Assembly (NCBI GenBank): GCA_032821775.1
Contig: JAVLRN010000009.1
Span: 620,001-684,000, forward strand
From: Sanguinoderma infundibulare
Taxonomy: Eukaryota > Basidiomycota > Agaricomycetes > Polyporales > Polyporaceae
Direction: 5' to 3'
DNA: 64,000 nt
A program made the position numbers and the translations under genes. Under the pieces are notes generated by a model, which was given only the letters and a program-made list of their open reading frames with translations, had not been told where the DNA came from and ran no database searches. Positions 14,712 through 25,359 of this stretch are shown piece after piece (position 1 is the stretch's first letter; each line of letters starts with the position of its first letter).

Positions 14712-16494
14712 TCAGAAGCAGGCGATCAGCACACCACTCAAAACTACAGAACAGCACGAAAGCATTACCGCCGGGTCGTCGCTGACATAAAGCAGGTCCT
14801 CCTTCGCAAGCATGGCGGCCTCTGCTTCTTCGCTCAGCTCTTCTATCTCATGATCCTTCCCACCGTCTCCGACGCGAGAGATGTGGAAAGCCCTTCCCGT
14901 TTGCCACTTGTGCCGCTCCTCGATGCTTAAAAGACCGTAGTCCGTCGCTGAGCCTGCGGCCGTCAAGAACACGTACTCCAGCGATGGGATGGAAGAGGCA
15001 AGCGTCGACAGGATGTGTCGATATGGCAGTTCTGAAGCGGCGCGCTTGGCTTCTTTAGATACTGGAAGGTAACTCCTGTCACTATACAAGATGGTTTGGA
15101 AGATCAGACGAAGGAACCTAGGACGCAGGTGCGTGATGGAGGGCACGAGGGCGTCCTAAAAGTCCACTATAAGTGATACAGATACACGATCCTAATGAAA
15201 CAATTATGGAGCGCACCAGACGACTTTCGCATCCGAATACATGGCTTCGCCGGGTCCCGGTCTCCATGTGGTAGCTCAGCACGAGGCACAGGTGCGTCAA
15301 CGTCGCAGCTAGCTCGACAGGAAACAGCCCGTCGAACACGGAAAGGTCGTCGGGCAACAGGGATATGTTGAGCGCGAGTTGGGAAGGAGGATTCTCGCGC
15401 AGGGAAACCGTCACGGCGGTTTTGTTTTGAGTGCAGCAGTCGTGAATGGCGAGATGGCGGATCGGGCACTTGAGAGCGAGCGAGAAACAGACGACCGCGT
15501 CGCATGCGAGCTTGTCGAAGTGGGTCCAGGAACGTGCTTCCTGGGCTTCCTTGTTCTCCTCGCGGACTTCCCACGGGATGAGATCCATGGGGATTGGGAT
15601 GCTGCCGGTGGGGTCTCCGCTGACATTGTTGAAAGATAATGTATTGAGAGCGGGAAAGACGGGCAAAAGGTCCCCCAGCAGGGGAAAACCCGTAAGAAAA
15701 TGGGCCTTGAGTGACCGGAGCGAAGGGTGCACAGGGATATTTGGAACGCCTGTATCAGCCTCAAGGGCAATGCCGTCTAGCTCGATCGCCTCGAGTGTCG
15801 ACGCAAAATGCGCCGTCACGGCTGCAAGTCGATCCAGTGTACATGTCGTGTCCTCGATAAACAGATCTGCGTGGAGGACCTTGAGTGGCGAGCGTATGCT
15901 CTGTATCAACTCGGCCGCTTGATCTCCGAGTCCTTCGCTGCCACGAATTGAGAGCTGTCGCAACGTAGTGAAGCGCCGAAGAGTAGGTAGGAGTCTAGGA
16001 TCGAGGTTGCTAAAGAAGTCGGTGATCGCGTCAAACTTGGGGATATCGAGGCTTTCGAGATGGTCGGCGCAAGCGAGGATGGCGAACAAGTAGTCGGCAA
16101 CAATGGGACGTGACTCGGGCGACATTGCGTCGACCTCCCAGGCTCGGATCTCTAGAGCACGAATATGGGGTGCACGTTGGACTTCGTCGGCGAAAATAAT
16201 ATTGTGGATGCTGCGAGTCGACCGTTCGTCCTTGAGCACGATTGGACGTACGTTGAGAAAACGCTGGATCGCCTTCGTGCGCAGTGCGGAGCAGGTGCAT
16301 GAGAACGAAAGGATATCGCTGGTGTCTGTGAGCGTATCACAGAGGTTGTGTAGGACATCCCAGTCGAGTTGCGGTCTCGAATTGCCATGAGGTTGAACCC
16401 CTAATAATTAGTGTCAGCAGCCAACCAGTACTATTATATGTAAGAGATAGACTTCACCAGTATCGAGGTCACTCCGCGTCCATATTGAATGCAT
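14712..16494 (-). CDS. F-box protein, copy 1
   Basis: Probable substrate adaptor of an SCF ubiquitin ligase. After a 12-codon first exon (16494-16458) and a short intron, exon 2 starts at 16400 with an F-box-like segment (LDWDVLHNLCDTLTDTSD, then FSCTCSALRTKAIQRFLNVR). A long LRR-like body follows, with repeating LxxLxI patterns (HIRALEIRAWEVDAM, HLESLDIPKFDAI, RFTTLRQLSIRGSEG). An intron near 15150-15210 precedes the last exon, which ends with ELSEEAEAAMLAKEDLLYV and a short tail. It is a close paralogue of 30740-32517: exon positions, the first intron and most of exon 2 are nearly the same, while the extreme N-terminus and last exon have diverged more. The frame is intact, so it is not an obvious pseudogene. 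The start is tentative, because it rests on both copies sharing the ATG and intron. Confidence 0.8.
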
Positions 16495-16550
16495 GAAGTA
16501 GAGGGTCTCGAGATGCAGACCGTATGCAGTTGAGAGAGAAAGCTCGGGCC

Positions 16551-17008
16551 TTACCGCAGCACACGAGTAGACCGCGGTGGCGTAATTGTGCGGCCGAACC
16601 CGAGTCCGGGCCGCGCGGGTCTGGCACCGTTTGGCGGGAGCACCTCTAGAGGCCACCGATGGACCAAACCCTTGAAGAGTTTTGGTTCGAGGGAGTTCGG
16701 GAAAATTTTGAGTCGCCCTTCCGATTGATACCTGTCGAAATACCGCATGTCGTACTCCGGGGGAGCTACGCCTAGAGATGGTTATCAGGAAAACGTGGTT
16801 CAAAGGCAATTGGTACCTCATGTATATCTATTATCATACGTGTGTCGAGAGGCAATGGTGGTACTGAGCGAGCGAGGATCAGGGCCTGGGCTTTATTCGC
16901 GAGATCTTCCCGAGTGTCGTGCTGAGAAATTGGTGCTCTCATGACATGAAAGAAAGTGTAATGTGCATGGCCTGAGGGACCATGAAAGCGTATTATGGGG
17001 ATATGCAT
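16551..17008 (-). CDS. Possible small hypothetical protein (two exons)
   Basis: Upstream of F-box copy 1. An open frame from MHIPIIRFHGPSGHAHY runs to PPLPLDT, where a GTATGA donor, a CTGATAACC branch-like site and a CTAG acceptor remove about 67 nt and bring VAPPEYDMRYFDRYQSEG into frame. It continues through LFKGLVHRWPLEVLPPN to a stop near 16551. I recognise no family and no membrane segment or signal peptide. Nothing comparable lies upstream of F-box copy 2, so it is not part of that duplication. Confidence 0.3.
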
Positions 17009-17174
17009 GAGCAAGGAAGACATGTTGGGAGGAGGGTTAGGGATGAACGGGCCGCGTCAAGCTCCAAGTTGGAGGGTGACATAGTCTTTTCGCCCTTGGG
17101 CACACCATTCCAGCTCATTCCCAACGGGGACTCGAATCCATTCCCGTATCTATTCGCATGACAACCACGTATCC

Positions 17175-18597
17175 TTACAGCCTCGGAGATACCTTCTTGG
17201 TCCGAGGCAGGACGTTCTGAGCCTGCATACTCACCGCCCATTGCAACATGCGGGTGACCAATTCCTTGAGCTCCTCTGGCTTATTCGCAGAGTGGACGAT
17301 CACCCTAATGCGCTCCTCGCCGCGAGGCACTGCAGGATAAGGGATTGGCGTACACGCGTATCCGAACTGACCGAGGTGCGCAGCGAGCCGAGTCGAATAC
17401 TCCGTGAAGATAGGGAAGATGGGGCTGACGATGTCGCTCGGGAAGTCTCGTGGTATGCTGCGGGGGCGGAGCGAGAGGAGGTTAGGCGGGACGTGCTTGA
17501 GGGCCTCTTCCAGCAGGCGAAGGAAATGCTCCGAGATACGGCACAAGCGCTCTCGCGCCTACAGAAAATGTATGAAAAGGGTAATCAGATCGATGTGATA
17601 CAGAGCAAATAAGAGCGGTATGAGTAGTCCGCACCTCGTCGCCAGCATGACTCTCGATGTGGTCGAAGGACGCCTCTAGGATGCACATTGATGCGCCCGG
17701 CATCGACGTGCTGAATATCATAGGTCGGCCGTAGTTAATAATGTAATCCCGAACGACCGCGGACGTAAGAATAACAGCTGCGCCGGGAAAGTGAGCTCGT
17801 GGACTCGAAGGCTGGACTATTTCATACGTACCACCACTGGCGGCGCGTCCCTTGCCGAACGTGTGAAGCACGGTGTCGATCCGCTCGGTCAGGTCGAGTG
17901 CCGCGACCAATCCACGCCCTTTGGGGCCGCAAATTCCCGTCGTGTGCGCCTCGTCGACCATGATGTGCCCACAGCCCTTGGGAACAAGTTCGTCCGTAAT
18001 CCGTACGATCTCTCGGAGCGGTGCGAAATCGCCATCCATGCTGTACAGGCTCTCGAGCGCGATGAAGACCGTCGCCCTGCCGGCGGCAATGGCTGGGTGC
18101 TCCTCGAGCACGCGCGCGAGGCATGCACGGAAGGCAGGGAGCGAGTTGTGCTGGAAAGAGTATAGCGCGTCCTTGGCGCGACACTCGGCCATGCCGTCGC
18201 GCGTGGATGCATGGACGAGCTCGTCGAACACGATCGCGTCCCCCTCTTGGGGGATGGGCCGCCAGAAGGCGACGTTCGCATCATATCCGGAGTTGCAGAG
18301 GAGCGCGGCGGGGGCGCTGAAAAAGTCCTTCATGCGGGCTTCGAAGGCGACGTGGGCCGAGGAGTTGCCGTTCAAAAGTCGGGAGCCACCACTGCCGAGA
18401 ATGAGGTCCGCTTCTGAAAGTCCCTTCAGTGCCGCGGCGCGTAGAGCAGGGTCGTAGGTGAGGGAGAGGTAGTCGTTGGAAAAAAGGTCGGGTGCGGAGC
18501 GCGAGGTTTCGTGAAGCAGGTCAAACGTGGGGACTGAACTCTTCTGGCGAACCGTGATTGCTTGTCCGAGGGCTGTTGCAAGAGGGCTGGAGGACAT
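17175..18597 (-). CDS. 8-amino-7-oxononanoate synthase-like PLP enzyme (BioF/KAPA synthase family)
   Basis: Class II alpha-oxoamine synthase fold. Family members condense an amino acid with an acyl-CoA or acyl-ACP; BioF uses alanine and pimeloyl thioester in biotin synthesis. Visible motifs are DLFSNDYLSLTYDP near the N-terminus, LGSGGSRLLNGNSSAHVAFE, LLCNSGYDANVAFW, DELVHASTRDGM (PLP-stacking His), IALESLYSMDGDFAPL, IMVDEAHTTGICGPKGRGL (PLP-binding Asp and His) and HTFGKGRAASG (Schiff-base Lys in FGK). Introns follow AASG and GDE; the last exon, ending at 17175, carries the small domain (DIVSPIFPIF, YPAVPRGEERIRV). Length is about 430 residues. A 5-aminolevulinate synthase or serine palmitoyltransferase is less likely, because it lacks their N-terminal regions. 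The next gene downstream on the chromosome, in the same orientation, is a Zn2Cys6 regulator (19494-22641). Confidence 0.88.
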
Positions 18598-19493
18598 GGT
18601 TCGTCTATGGGATGGGAGGCATTATGCGAGCAGGCGGCCATTATAAGGAAGGATTGCTTTGTACGAATTGGGAAGAGATCAACTTCAATTCGTTTTTTTG
18701 TTGCGGGCTCTAGAGAAAGTGTATTGACGCACGAACCGTAGTCTCCCAATCAACGGGGGTAGCTCGAAGGACTCTCAAGGTGCCGCCGCTCCGGAGGAAC
18801 TACGGAGGAGATCAATTCTTGGTTGTAAGAGTACGACGTGAGCCAACGAGTATCAGTCAGCCACGGGGAAACCATCTGCCACCAACATGCGCAGCCCATT
18901 GCTGGGATCGAGTGGCTTCCGACCAACGTCGTCATCGGAGAGGCCGATTTGTCGCAGCTACAAGCGATCTGTCTTCATGGAATCGAAGGCCCTGGCGGGA
19001 ACATGTTGGAGAGCCGGCAATGGTCCCACATCTGCATCAGCGCTGATTTTCGTACACAACAGAATAAGCCTACCAACTTCCGCGTACTAGTGAGGGCGAC
19101 ACTAGCCACCCGGGAGGTCATCCCCGATAGTAGCTTCTTCCGAGGACTATTCGCCGGTCGACATCTGCATGATCAAAACATCATCATTCGCGGCGCATAT
19201 CTTGCATCTTCGCTTACATACCTCTGTGGTGTACCTGTCTCAGAGCGATCAACGATGTTCAACCAAGAGAAGGAGAGCGTGCCACGATGACGCGTGGCGT
19301 CGGCCCACGTCGACATCGCCCATATCTGCGGCCCATGATGGGAGCCGGCTAAATAGACGATTGGTACTATGTCGGGGAACACGACTTCCCCTCTCTTGTG
19401 TCGAGGGAATTTCAGCCAGTGTACGCGAAGACCGGTATTCGTAGGGCATGCAGTACAACAAGAAGAACTGTTTTACTAGTCCGTCATAAAGTC
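18598..19493. other. Intergenic; one long unassigned plus-strand ORF
   Basis: Promoter side of the BioF-like gene. A 150-codon uninterrupted plus-strand frame (18838-19290) has no recognised motif and ordinary composition. I cannot decide whether it is real. Nothing else is visible. Confidence 0.3.
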
Positions 19494-22400
19494 TTACAAT
19501 ACTATGAGATCGGTGATATTTGCATCCGAGTCCGGCGGCGGGTCCATCTTCGGTATCGCTCGCGGTAGCGCAGGTGCCGGTGGCGACACGCCTGCCTTGA
19601 GGCACGAATCCACCAACGAGTAACGAATATCCTGCCAAACCTGCCGCATACCTGACGCGGGACAGCCTTTTCGGTCATTGCGTTCACCCAAAAGTCGATG
19701 ATAGCCCACTTACGCGTGTTCGGCCAGTACATCATCAAATACTCTGTGTGCTCAGCGCTCCGCTTCGCGAAGTCGAGTGCATACGTCAGGCCGTGGTCGG
19801 CCTTCCACAGCGCGATTGCTCTGATGCAGTCCCGTCAGCGAAAGGCGACGATGATTGAGGCCTGAAACGCAGGAATAGGAATACTCACTTCCGGACGTTC
19901 GATATGTACCAATACAGGAGCAGCGATTTGCGGTGATTCTGCGCTGGAGAGTTTGCACCCCCGCTAAAGGACTTCCAGACGAGCTGGCACGTCTCATCCG
20001 AGTACCTCACTAATCATCATCAAACTCAATCGAAAGGGGGTTTCAAAAAACTACGACTTACGCCAAGCCTCGGCCTTGTCGCGGTAGAAAAGCGTACTGC
20101 CAGCCCTATTTCCGCATACACCCAGTCAGGCCCTCTATCGTGAATGCCTAGACCGCAGGAAGGAGACTCACGTCGTGACCTGCGGGATGTACCGTTGGAA
20201 CTCGTACGACGTCAACATCCTCAGCCTACATCGCCCATCAGCACGCTTCCCTCCATCGCCGATCACAAAAGAGACAGAATACGCACCCGAACAGGAGCTC
20301 TTTTGCCTGGAACCCGAACAAGCTGTCCAAGTCACACGTGTGGCGCCGGAGCCGCTGCTCGATGTCGTCGATCTCCATCCACGCCTGGACGGACAGCTGG
20401 GCGCGGTCCGCGAGGCTCAGCCGCGGGTCCTCGCGCGTGCGCATGCAGACGTGCAGGAGGAGCATCGTGCGGTAGTTGAGCGTCCAAATGTCGTCCGCCT
20501 CGACCGACACGCCCGTGTTGGCGAGGGCCTCGGTCGGGAACAACAAGGAAAACTGTATTGACGTCGACGCAAGCGTGTCAGCGCGATCAGAGACCCGAGG
20601 CTGGCGCTCACGTTTTCCGGTTCGCGCGCGAATAACTTCGTGAAGGAACAGATGTGTTGCACCGAATCAGGCGCAGCAGAGGTATACGCATTCATGTTCG
20701 CGATGACCATAATGCTGCTCCATACAAGCCGCCGGCACTCTTCTCTCCTGAACTCGGCTTCGGATAGGCCTTCCGGCCACATCATCGTACCCCGCCACGA
20801 GGGCGCGATAGAGTGCACAGAAGGCCAACGCTCTCCAAGAGAGAATGTCAGGCAGTTGCAGCCCGCGCCGTGGGATGAAGGAGGATGGTTGCCATGACGA
20901 GGGAAGGAGCCCATTGGCGTGCCGTCGGCCAAGCTCAAACTTGCGTTCGAAGGCGGGACATAGTTTGGCCCATGGAAAGATGCAGCGCCCGTTCCGGGCG
21001 TACTAGTGCTGTAACTTGCATTCGGAGGTGCGGGGATGAAGCCCATGTGCACGGCAGGGTTGTATCCTTGAGGCTGGACCACGCCATAGGGGGAGAGTCC
21101 TCGTGGTTTCAAGTTCTCGTCGATTTTAGTCAATCCAAAGAGGCGGAAGAGGGAGTCGACCAATTGCAATGCCGAGTTGGAGCGCTCGAACGCCTGCTTC
21201 GGATGGGACTGCATCTCGAAACACAAAATCATCTGTTGACAAGACGCATGAGTCATCTTCTCTGCAAGATCAAAGATGGTCAAGAATAGTCTCACCAGTG
21301 CGGCCTGTGCGAGGCCAATGTCGACCCAACCGGTGGCTAGACTCGCCTCCAGCGCGCCGTTCGCCATGTCCAGAAGCCTCAAAGCCTTGGTCCTGCCCTT
21401 TGCACCATGTTCAGCTTCTGAGCTTTGAGCGAGCGTGCCCAAGGCCAGCGAGGCCATGATGAGACTCGGTTGCATCGAGTTGCGCCGGACGGTGCTGAAC
21501 AACGTATCGAAAAATCGTGGAAGGTGGAGGTAGTCGAGCCAGCAGGGCGAGGCCTGGAACAGCGCACGCAGATCTGAAACGATGGATTTCATCGCAGTCT
21601 TGCGTTGCTCATGGCCGAGGGTGACGAGCTGCATGTCGCCGCCTCCAAAACCGTCGTCGGCAACATAGAACGAGAGAAGCGCGTCCCACCACGTATCCCG
21701 GGCAAACCGCGTGCTTGGTTTGGCAGGGATCGACTCAGCCTCGTCCCCGGCACGGTCTTCAGGGGGAGTGACGACAATTGCTGGCTCCGGTACCAGTCCA
21801 AAGTCTAGGACAGAGAGGTCAGGCTCTGGCAAGAGCGCCACGTCCATACACGACGTGGCGTCATACAGTGATGGGTCAATCTCCCAGGCCATTTCCTGCT
21901 TAAAAACCATCAGTCGCCGTATCTTGTTGTCCACCGGCATGTACATACATCGGAGAAATCGAATAAACCATCGACGTCTGGCTGGTCCACCAGGATAGGC
22001 GAGGGCTCGTTGCTGCTGCTATGGCCCTCGCTGAGGTCCGGGATTAGGCTTGAGGCAGTTGACGAATGGTCCGCATCGCTCTGAGGAGGAAGCTTTGGCC
22101 TCGGCGTCTTCTGTCCGGAAACACCCAACGCAGCGCGGGCGCGAGTGGAGCCCTTCTCCCGTCCTCGACGGTTTGGACCCGAGTCGTAGTTACACTGATC
22201 CGCGGCGGAAGAGCGCTTCTGGCAGTTGCAACAGACGGGCTTGGCCCCGTCACAGCGAATCTTGCGAGCGCGACTAGAACAATAGGCCAATTAATCAGCT
22301 GAGCCAGCAGTGAGCTAGGTCAGAAGTCAAGTGTACCATTGGTAACAAGCCACAAAGACGCGTATTCGAGGGTTACCCCGCGCCGTGGGAGGCTGGCCTG

Positions 22401-22641
22401 GAGCGAGATCAACCTTGGGGCGAACCCGTTTGCGAGTTGTGCCACTAGTCCGAACGGGAGATGAAGATGAATTGCGAGATGGACTGGCGTGCTCAGGTGC
22501 TAGGTCGCTTTGAGGAGAATCAGACGGCCCAGAAGTATCTGACATAGCAGAAGAGCCGGTGCTAGGATATAGGGGAGATGAAACGGAGCTGAGGAAGCCA
22601 TCGAGGCAGGCTCCGTCTAGGGATGGGTCGAAGAAGGTCAT
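19494..22641 (-). CDS. Zn2Cys6 transcription factor with fungal MHR middle region
   Basis: Nuclear regulator with an N-terminal binuclear zinc cluster. The cluster is split by an intron: exon 1 ends RIRVFVACYQ, the Cys codon is completed across the junction, and the next exon reads RARKIRCDGAKPVCCNCQ with CNYD further on, giving the six Cys. A Ser/Pro-rich N-terminus starts at MTFFDPSLD (22641). The central part (about 21950-20240) is the fungal-specific regulatory region: FARDTWWDALLSFYV, DYLHLPRFFDTLFS, ECRRLVWSSIMVIANMNAY, VEADDIWTLNYRTMLLLHV. Small 3' exons at 20160-19494 (QLVWKSFSGGAN, LLLYWYISNVRKAIALWKA, RQVWQDIRYSLVDSCLKAG) join in phase. The target is unknown; the neighbouring BioF-like gene is one possibility by position only. 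Confidence 0.85.
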
Positions 22642-22934
22642 AGGTGAGCCTGTGTTTCGGAGCGCTGGAAACGGTTGATGAAGCGGTTGCGCTGTGACAC
22701 TAGTATGTGCTGAAAGCGGTGCCGAAGCTACTGCGAGATGACCGTGGCTGGCAGGTGGCTTCAGGACGACATGAGCGGACGAGTTGAGGACCACGGACGA
22801 GAAGCCGCAGTCGCGCCGAGCGCGTCGCAACCTTGCGTCAGTCCGCACAGCCACGTCACTGCCCATTCCAGCTGCACAGCGCAGATCATCCAGCATCATC
22901 ATACACTTCGTAAGCATACATAGTCGTACAGTCT
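22642..22934. other. Intergenic, TF promoter and BSD-gene 3' flank
   Basis: 293 bp between the BSD-domain gene and the Zn2Cys6 gene, both on the minus strand. The TF frame stays open upstream of its chosen ATG up to 22938, so a longer N-terminus is not excluded. Confidence 0.4.
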
Positions 22935-24681
22935 TCATTCCCAGTCACTCTCCTCTTCTTCCTCCTCGTCCTCATCTTCCTCGTCCTCCTCATCCTCGTC
23001 TTCGTCCTCATCCTCATCTTCCTCCGTCTTCTCCGGTGCTTTGGCCTTCGCAGCGCTTGCATCTCCAGCAGCGCTATTGCTCACTTGGGACGAAACGACA
23101 TCGTAGCTGTCTTCGCTACTCTGTCTGGGACTCAGATTTCCTGGTGTGGACCCACGGGACTTCGCTTCGGCCGTGGCTGCGTTGAGATTTGCCGATGGTG
23201 CCTTGGATTGATCAGCGCTCACGGAGGACAGCGGTGTCGCTGGGAGCTTCGCAGTTGGGGAAGTCGTTTCCTCATCATCGTCCTCCCAGCTGAAGTCTTC
23301 TTCGTTCTCAGTAGTACCTGGAACGATGTCATGATCACGCCAAAGTCAAGAAATAAGAGAATCACCTTGTATGATCGCTTTGCGCCGCGCTTCTTCGCGC
23401 TCTACTTGGTACGCCCGGAAAAAGTAACGCGTCCAAAACTCGTCCTTCATCAATGTTTCCGGCACTGAGTTGTTGCGAACATGTCAGACGAGATTTACGA
23501 CAGATCGTTGTATAGGGCGCGCACCTAGAGCATCCATTGTCGCCTTCAACGCAGCTCCGTCCACCGGATCTGCCAACGATCGTTCAACCTTGTTTTGCCA
23601 TGCTGTCGTGCCCAACCCGCGATCCTCCGACACTGCCTCCGTCGTAAGCCAGTTCGTGTACATATCCCGCACATTCGCGTCGTCTTTCGGGTCCGCCTTG
23701 ATCACCTCCGGATCGTGTCGCAACTGCTTCAGCATCGACTCCGCACGAGTGGCCACCGCACGCAGCGTATCGACAGACGGCCGTCTAGAGCTACCCTCCG
23801 CCTCCCTCTCCTTCCCTTTACTATTCCCACTCACCGCAGGCGAAGGCGATGCCGCGCCGCTCGTCGTGGGCAGCATCCATACATCCGTCCCATCCCATAT
23901 CAGGCCAGGGTATCCAGAGTCGCCCTCCTCCGGCGGGACGACCTTCACCGCATCCTTGAGGAACTCGCCAGCCTCGCGAAGGAAGTCCTCGCTGCGGTGC
24001 ACATACTCCTCGGTCGCGCCCTGCACTCGCTGGAGCTCCGAGGCGATGGTGCTGCGCAGCTGCGCGAAGTCCAGTGCAGTCAGGTTTGCGCTGCCAACCC
24101 GGGCATGCTCCAACGTCTCCTTGAGCGAGTCCGGGAGCTGACTCTGGACATTCGCCAATGCGGGTGGCAGCGACGCCTGGAGCCGCGCAAAGATCGTCTG
24201 GGGCTGCGAAGGCTGCGATGCGGACGGTTCAGGGCCAGGGCCAGCCTTGTCAGTCGTCTCCGAGGAAGACGAATCTGCGGACGATGATGCGATCGAGGCT
24301 GCCTCTGACGCCTCAGTGAACAACGTTGCTGCCTGCTCCGTCGCGGACGCGCTGGGCTCCGGCGCTGCCGAAGAGTCTGGTGTTGCGTCGGTTGTGAGCC
24401 TCGTGAGCTCCTGCTGCGCTTGCTGCACGACCGACCCCAAGTCCTTCCTCGCTGCCTCGAATGCACTTTGGCTCTATAATGCGTGGAGCGTACCGGGTTG
24501 CGTGCTGAGCGCCATGATGAGGGAATAAGGTGAGCATGCCTACTTGTTTCCGGAAGCCTCCCCAGAATCGGCTGAGCTGCCCGACGACCTCCGAGACTTC
24601 TTCATTCAGACTCTGCGCAGGCTGGGTATTGGTTGGGGTTGGAGCGGTCCCCGAGACGTCGTATGTATCAAAGAAGTTCAT
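22935..24681 (-). CDS. BSD-domain protein (Dos2-like)
   Basis: N-terminus MNFFDTYDVSG, then an amphipathic stretch (VVGQLSRFWGGFRKQ; an intron; SQSAFEAARKDLGSVVQQAQ) typical of BSD-domain proteins of the synapse-associated/Dos2 type. A Ser/Glu-rich linker follows, then the BSD domain near 23690-23440: DMYTNWLTTEAV, WQNKVERSLADP, and after an intron VPETLMKDEFWTRYFFR, which contains the FW pair that defines the domain. The C-terminus is low-complexity and ends in a run of Asp/Glu residues and SDWE (22935-23040). In yeast and fission yeast the related proteins affect protein sorting or heterochromatin and ubiquitin-linked processes; the exact role here is unknown. The gene is divergent from the carbamoyl-phosphate synthase gene. 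Confidence 0.83.
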
Positions 24682-25199
24682 TGCGAGGGTCGCGGGGTCA
24701 TGAGAGTAGTACCAAGAGAGATGCGTCTCCGAACGTGGGTCAGGCTCGAGGGAACTCCAATGGAGAAGCGCAACGCAGATCTATTACCTAAGTTACATAG
24801 TTTGTACCAGCTTTATTTATAGCCTTTGAATGGTCGTAACAAATTGCTTACCCAAAGTCTAACTGATGTAAGTGCTCCGGACCTTACATCGATTAAATGA
24901 ACCGGGAGTCTCCGGGTCGGCCCGTTGAAGTCCCATTGGACATCAGTGATTGGCGCCGCACGTGTCTGGGCGTTAACCTTAAAACGCCGTACAACCGCCG
25001 AACCCAAATTTCTTGGCCCTTCTCCGCGACCAGCCTGACCACCCGTTCAGCGTGTGTTGAGCTGACCCAACCCTCTTGGCCGTTCTCTGCGACCACTCGT
25101 TGAGCTCATTCAACTCTCTTGGCCCTTCTCTCCAACCACCTGTTGAGCTCCCCGCGTTAATCCCCGAACGTTTAAAGGTCTGGGCGACTTGGCTCGTTC
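24682..25199. other. Divergent promoter region, BSD gene / CPA1
   Basis: Shared upstream region. It contains the degenerate tandem repeat listed separately at about 25008-25150. I see no canonical TATA box close to the CPA1 leader. Confidence 0.5.
25008..25150. repeat. Degenerate minisatellite, about three units of 42-65 bp
   Basis: Three consecutive copies start with a TCTTGGCCSTTCTC-type block, continue with GACCA or AACCA and end with a TTGAGCT segment, at roughly 25010, 25073 and 25117. The units differ in length by internal insertion. The repeat lies just upstream of the arginine attenuator uORF. Confidence 0.6.
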
Positions 25200-25337
25200 A
25201 TGATATTCACTCAGCACACTCGCGACGAGTGAGTCATTCTCTTGCATGGATTGCGTACACGTAGACCCAGGCGTATTGACTTGACTCAAATGAACAGCTA
25301 CCTCAGCGACCTCGTTTTCTCTCTCCTCGCGCATTAA
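25200..25337 (+). promoter_or_regulatory. Spliced upstream ORF encoding the arginine attenuator peptide (AAP)
   Basis: Two exons, 25200-25228 and 25298-25337, join to a 22-codon uORF that stops 22 nt before the CPA1 ATG. After splicing it contains RDDYLSDLVFSLLA, matching the conserved DYLSD core of the fungal arginine attenuator peptide (QDYLSDHLW in Neurospora and similar in yeast). In those fungi the nascent peptide stalls ribosomes when arginine is high, lowering CPA1/arg-2 translation and triggering mRNA decay. The 69 nt intron has a GTGAGT donor, a TTGAC-type branch region and an AACAG acceptor, and it splits the codon of the Asp equivalent to the essential Asp12 of Neurospora. Unspliced RNA would encode only ten residues, ending at a TGA inside the donor. 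Confidence 0.85.
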
Positions 25338-25359
25338 AGGAGGCCCGAACAGCAGGACC

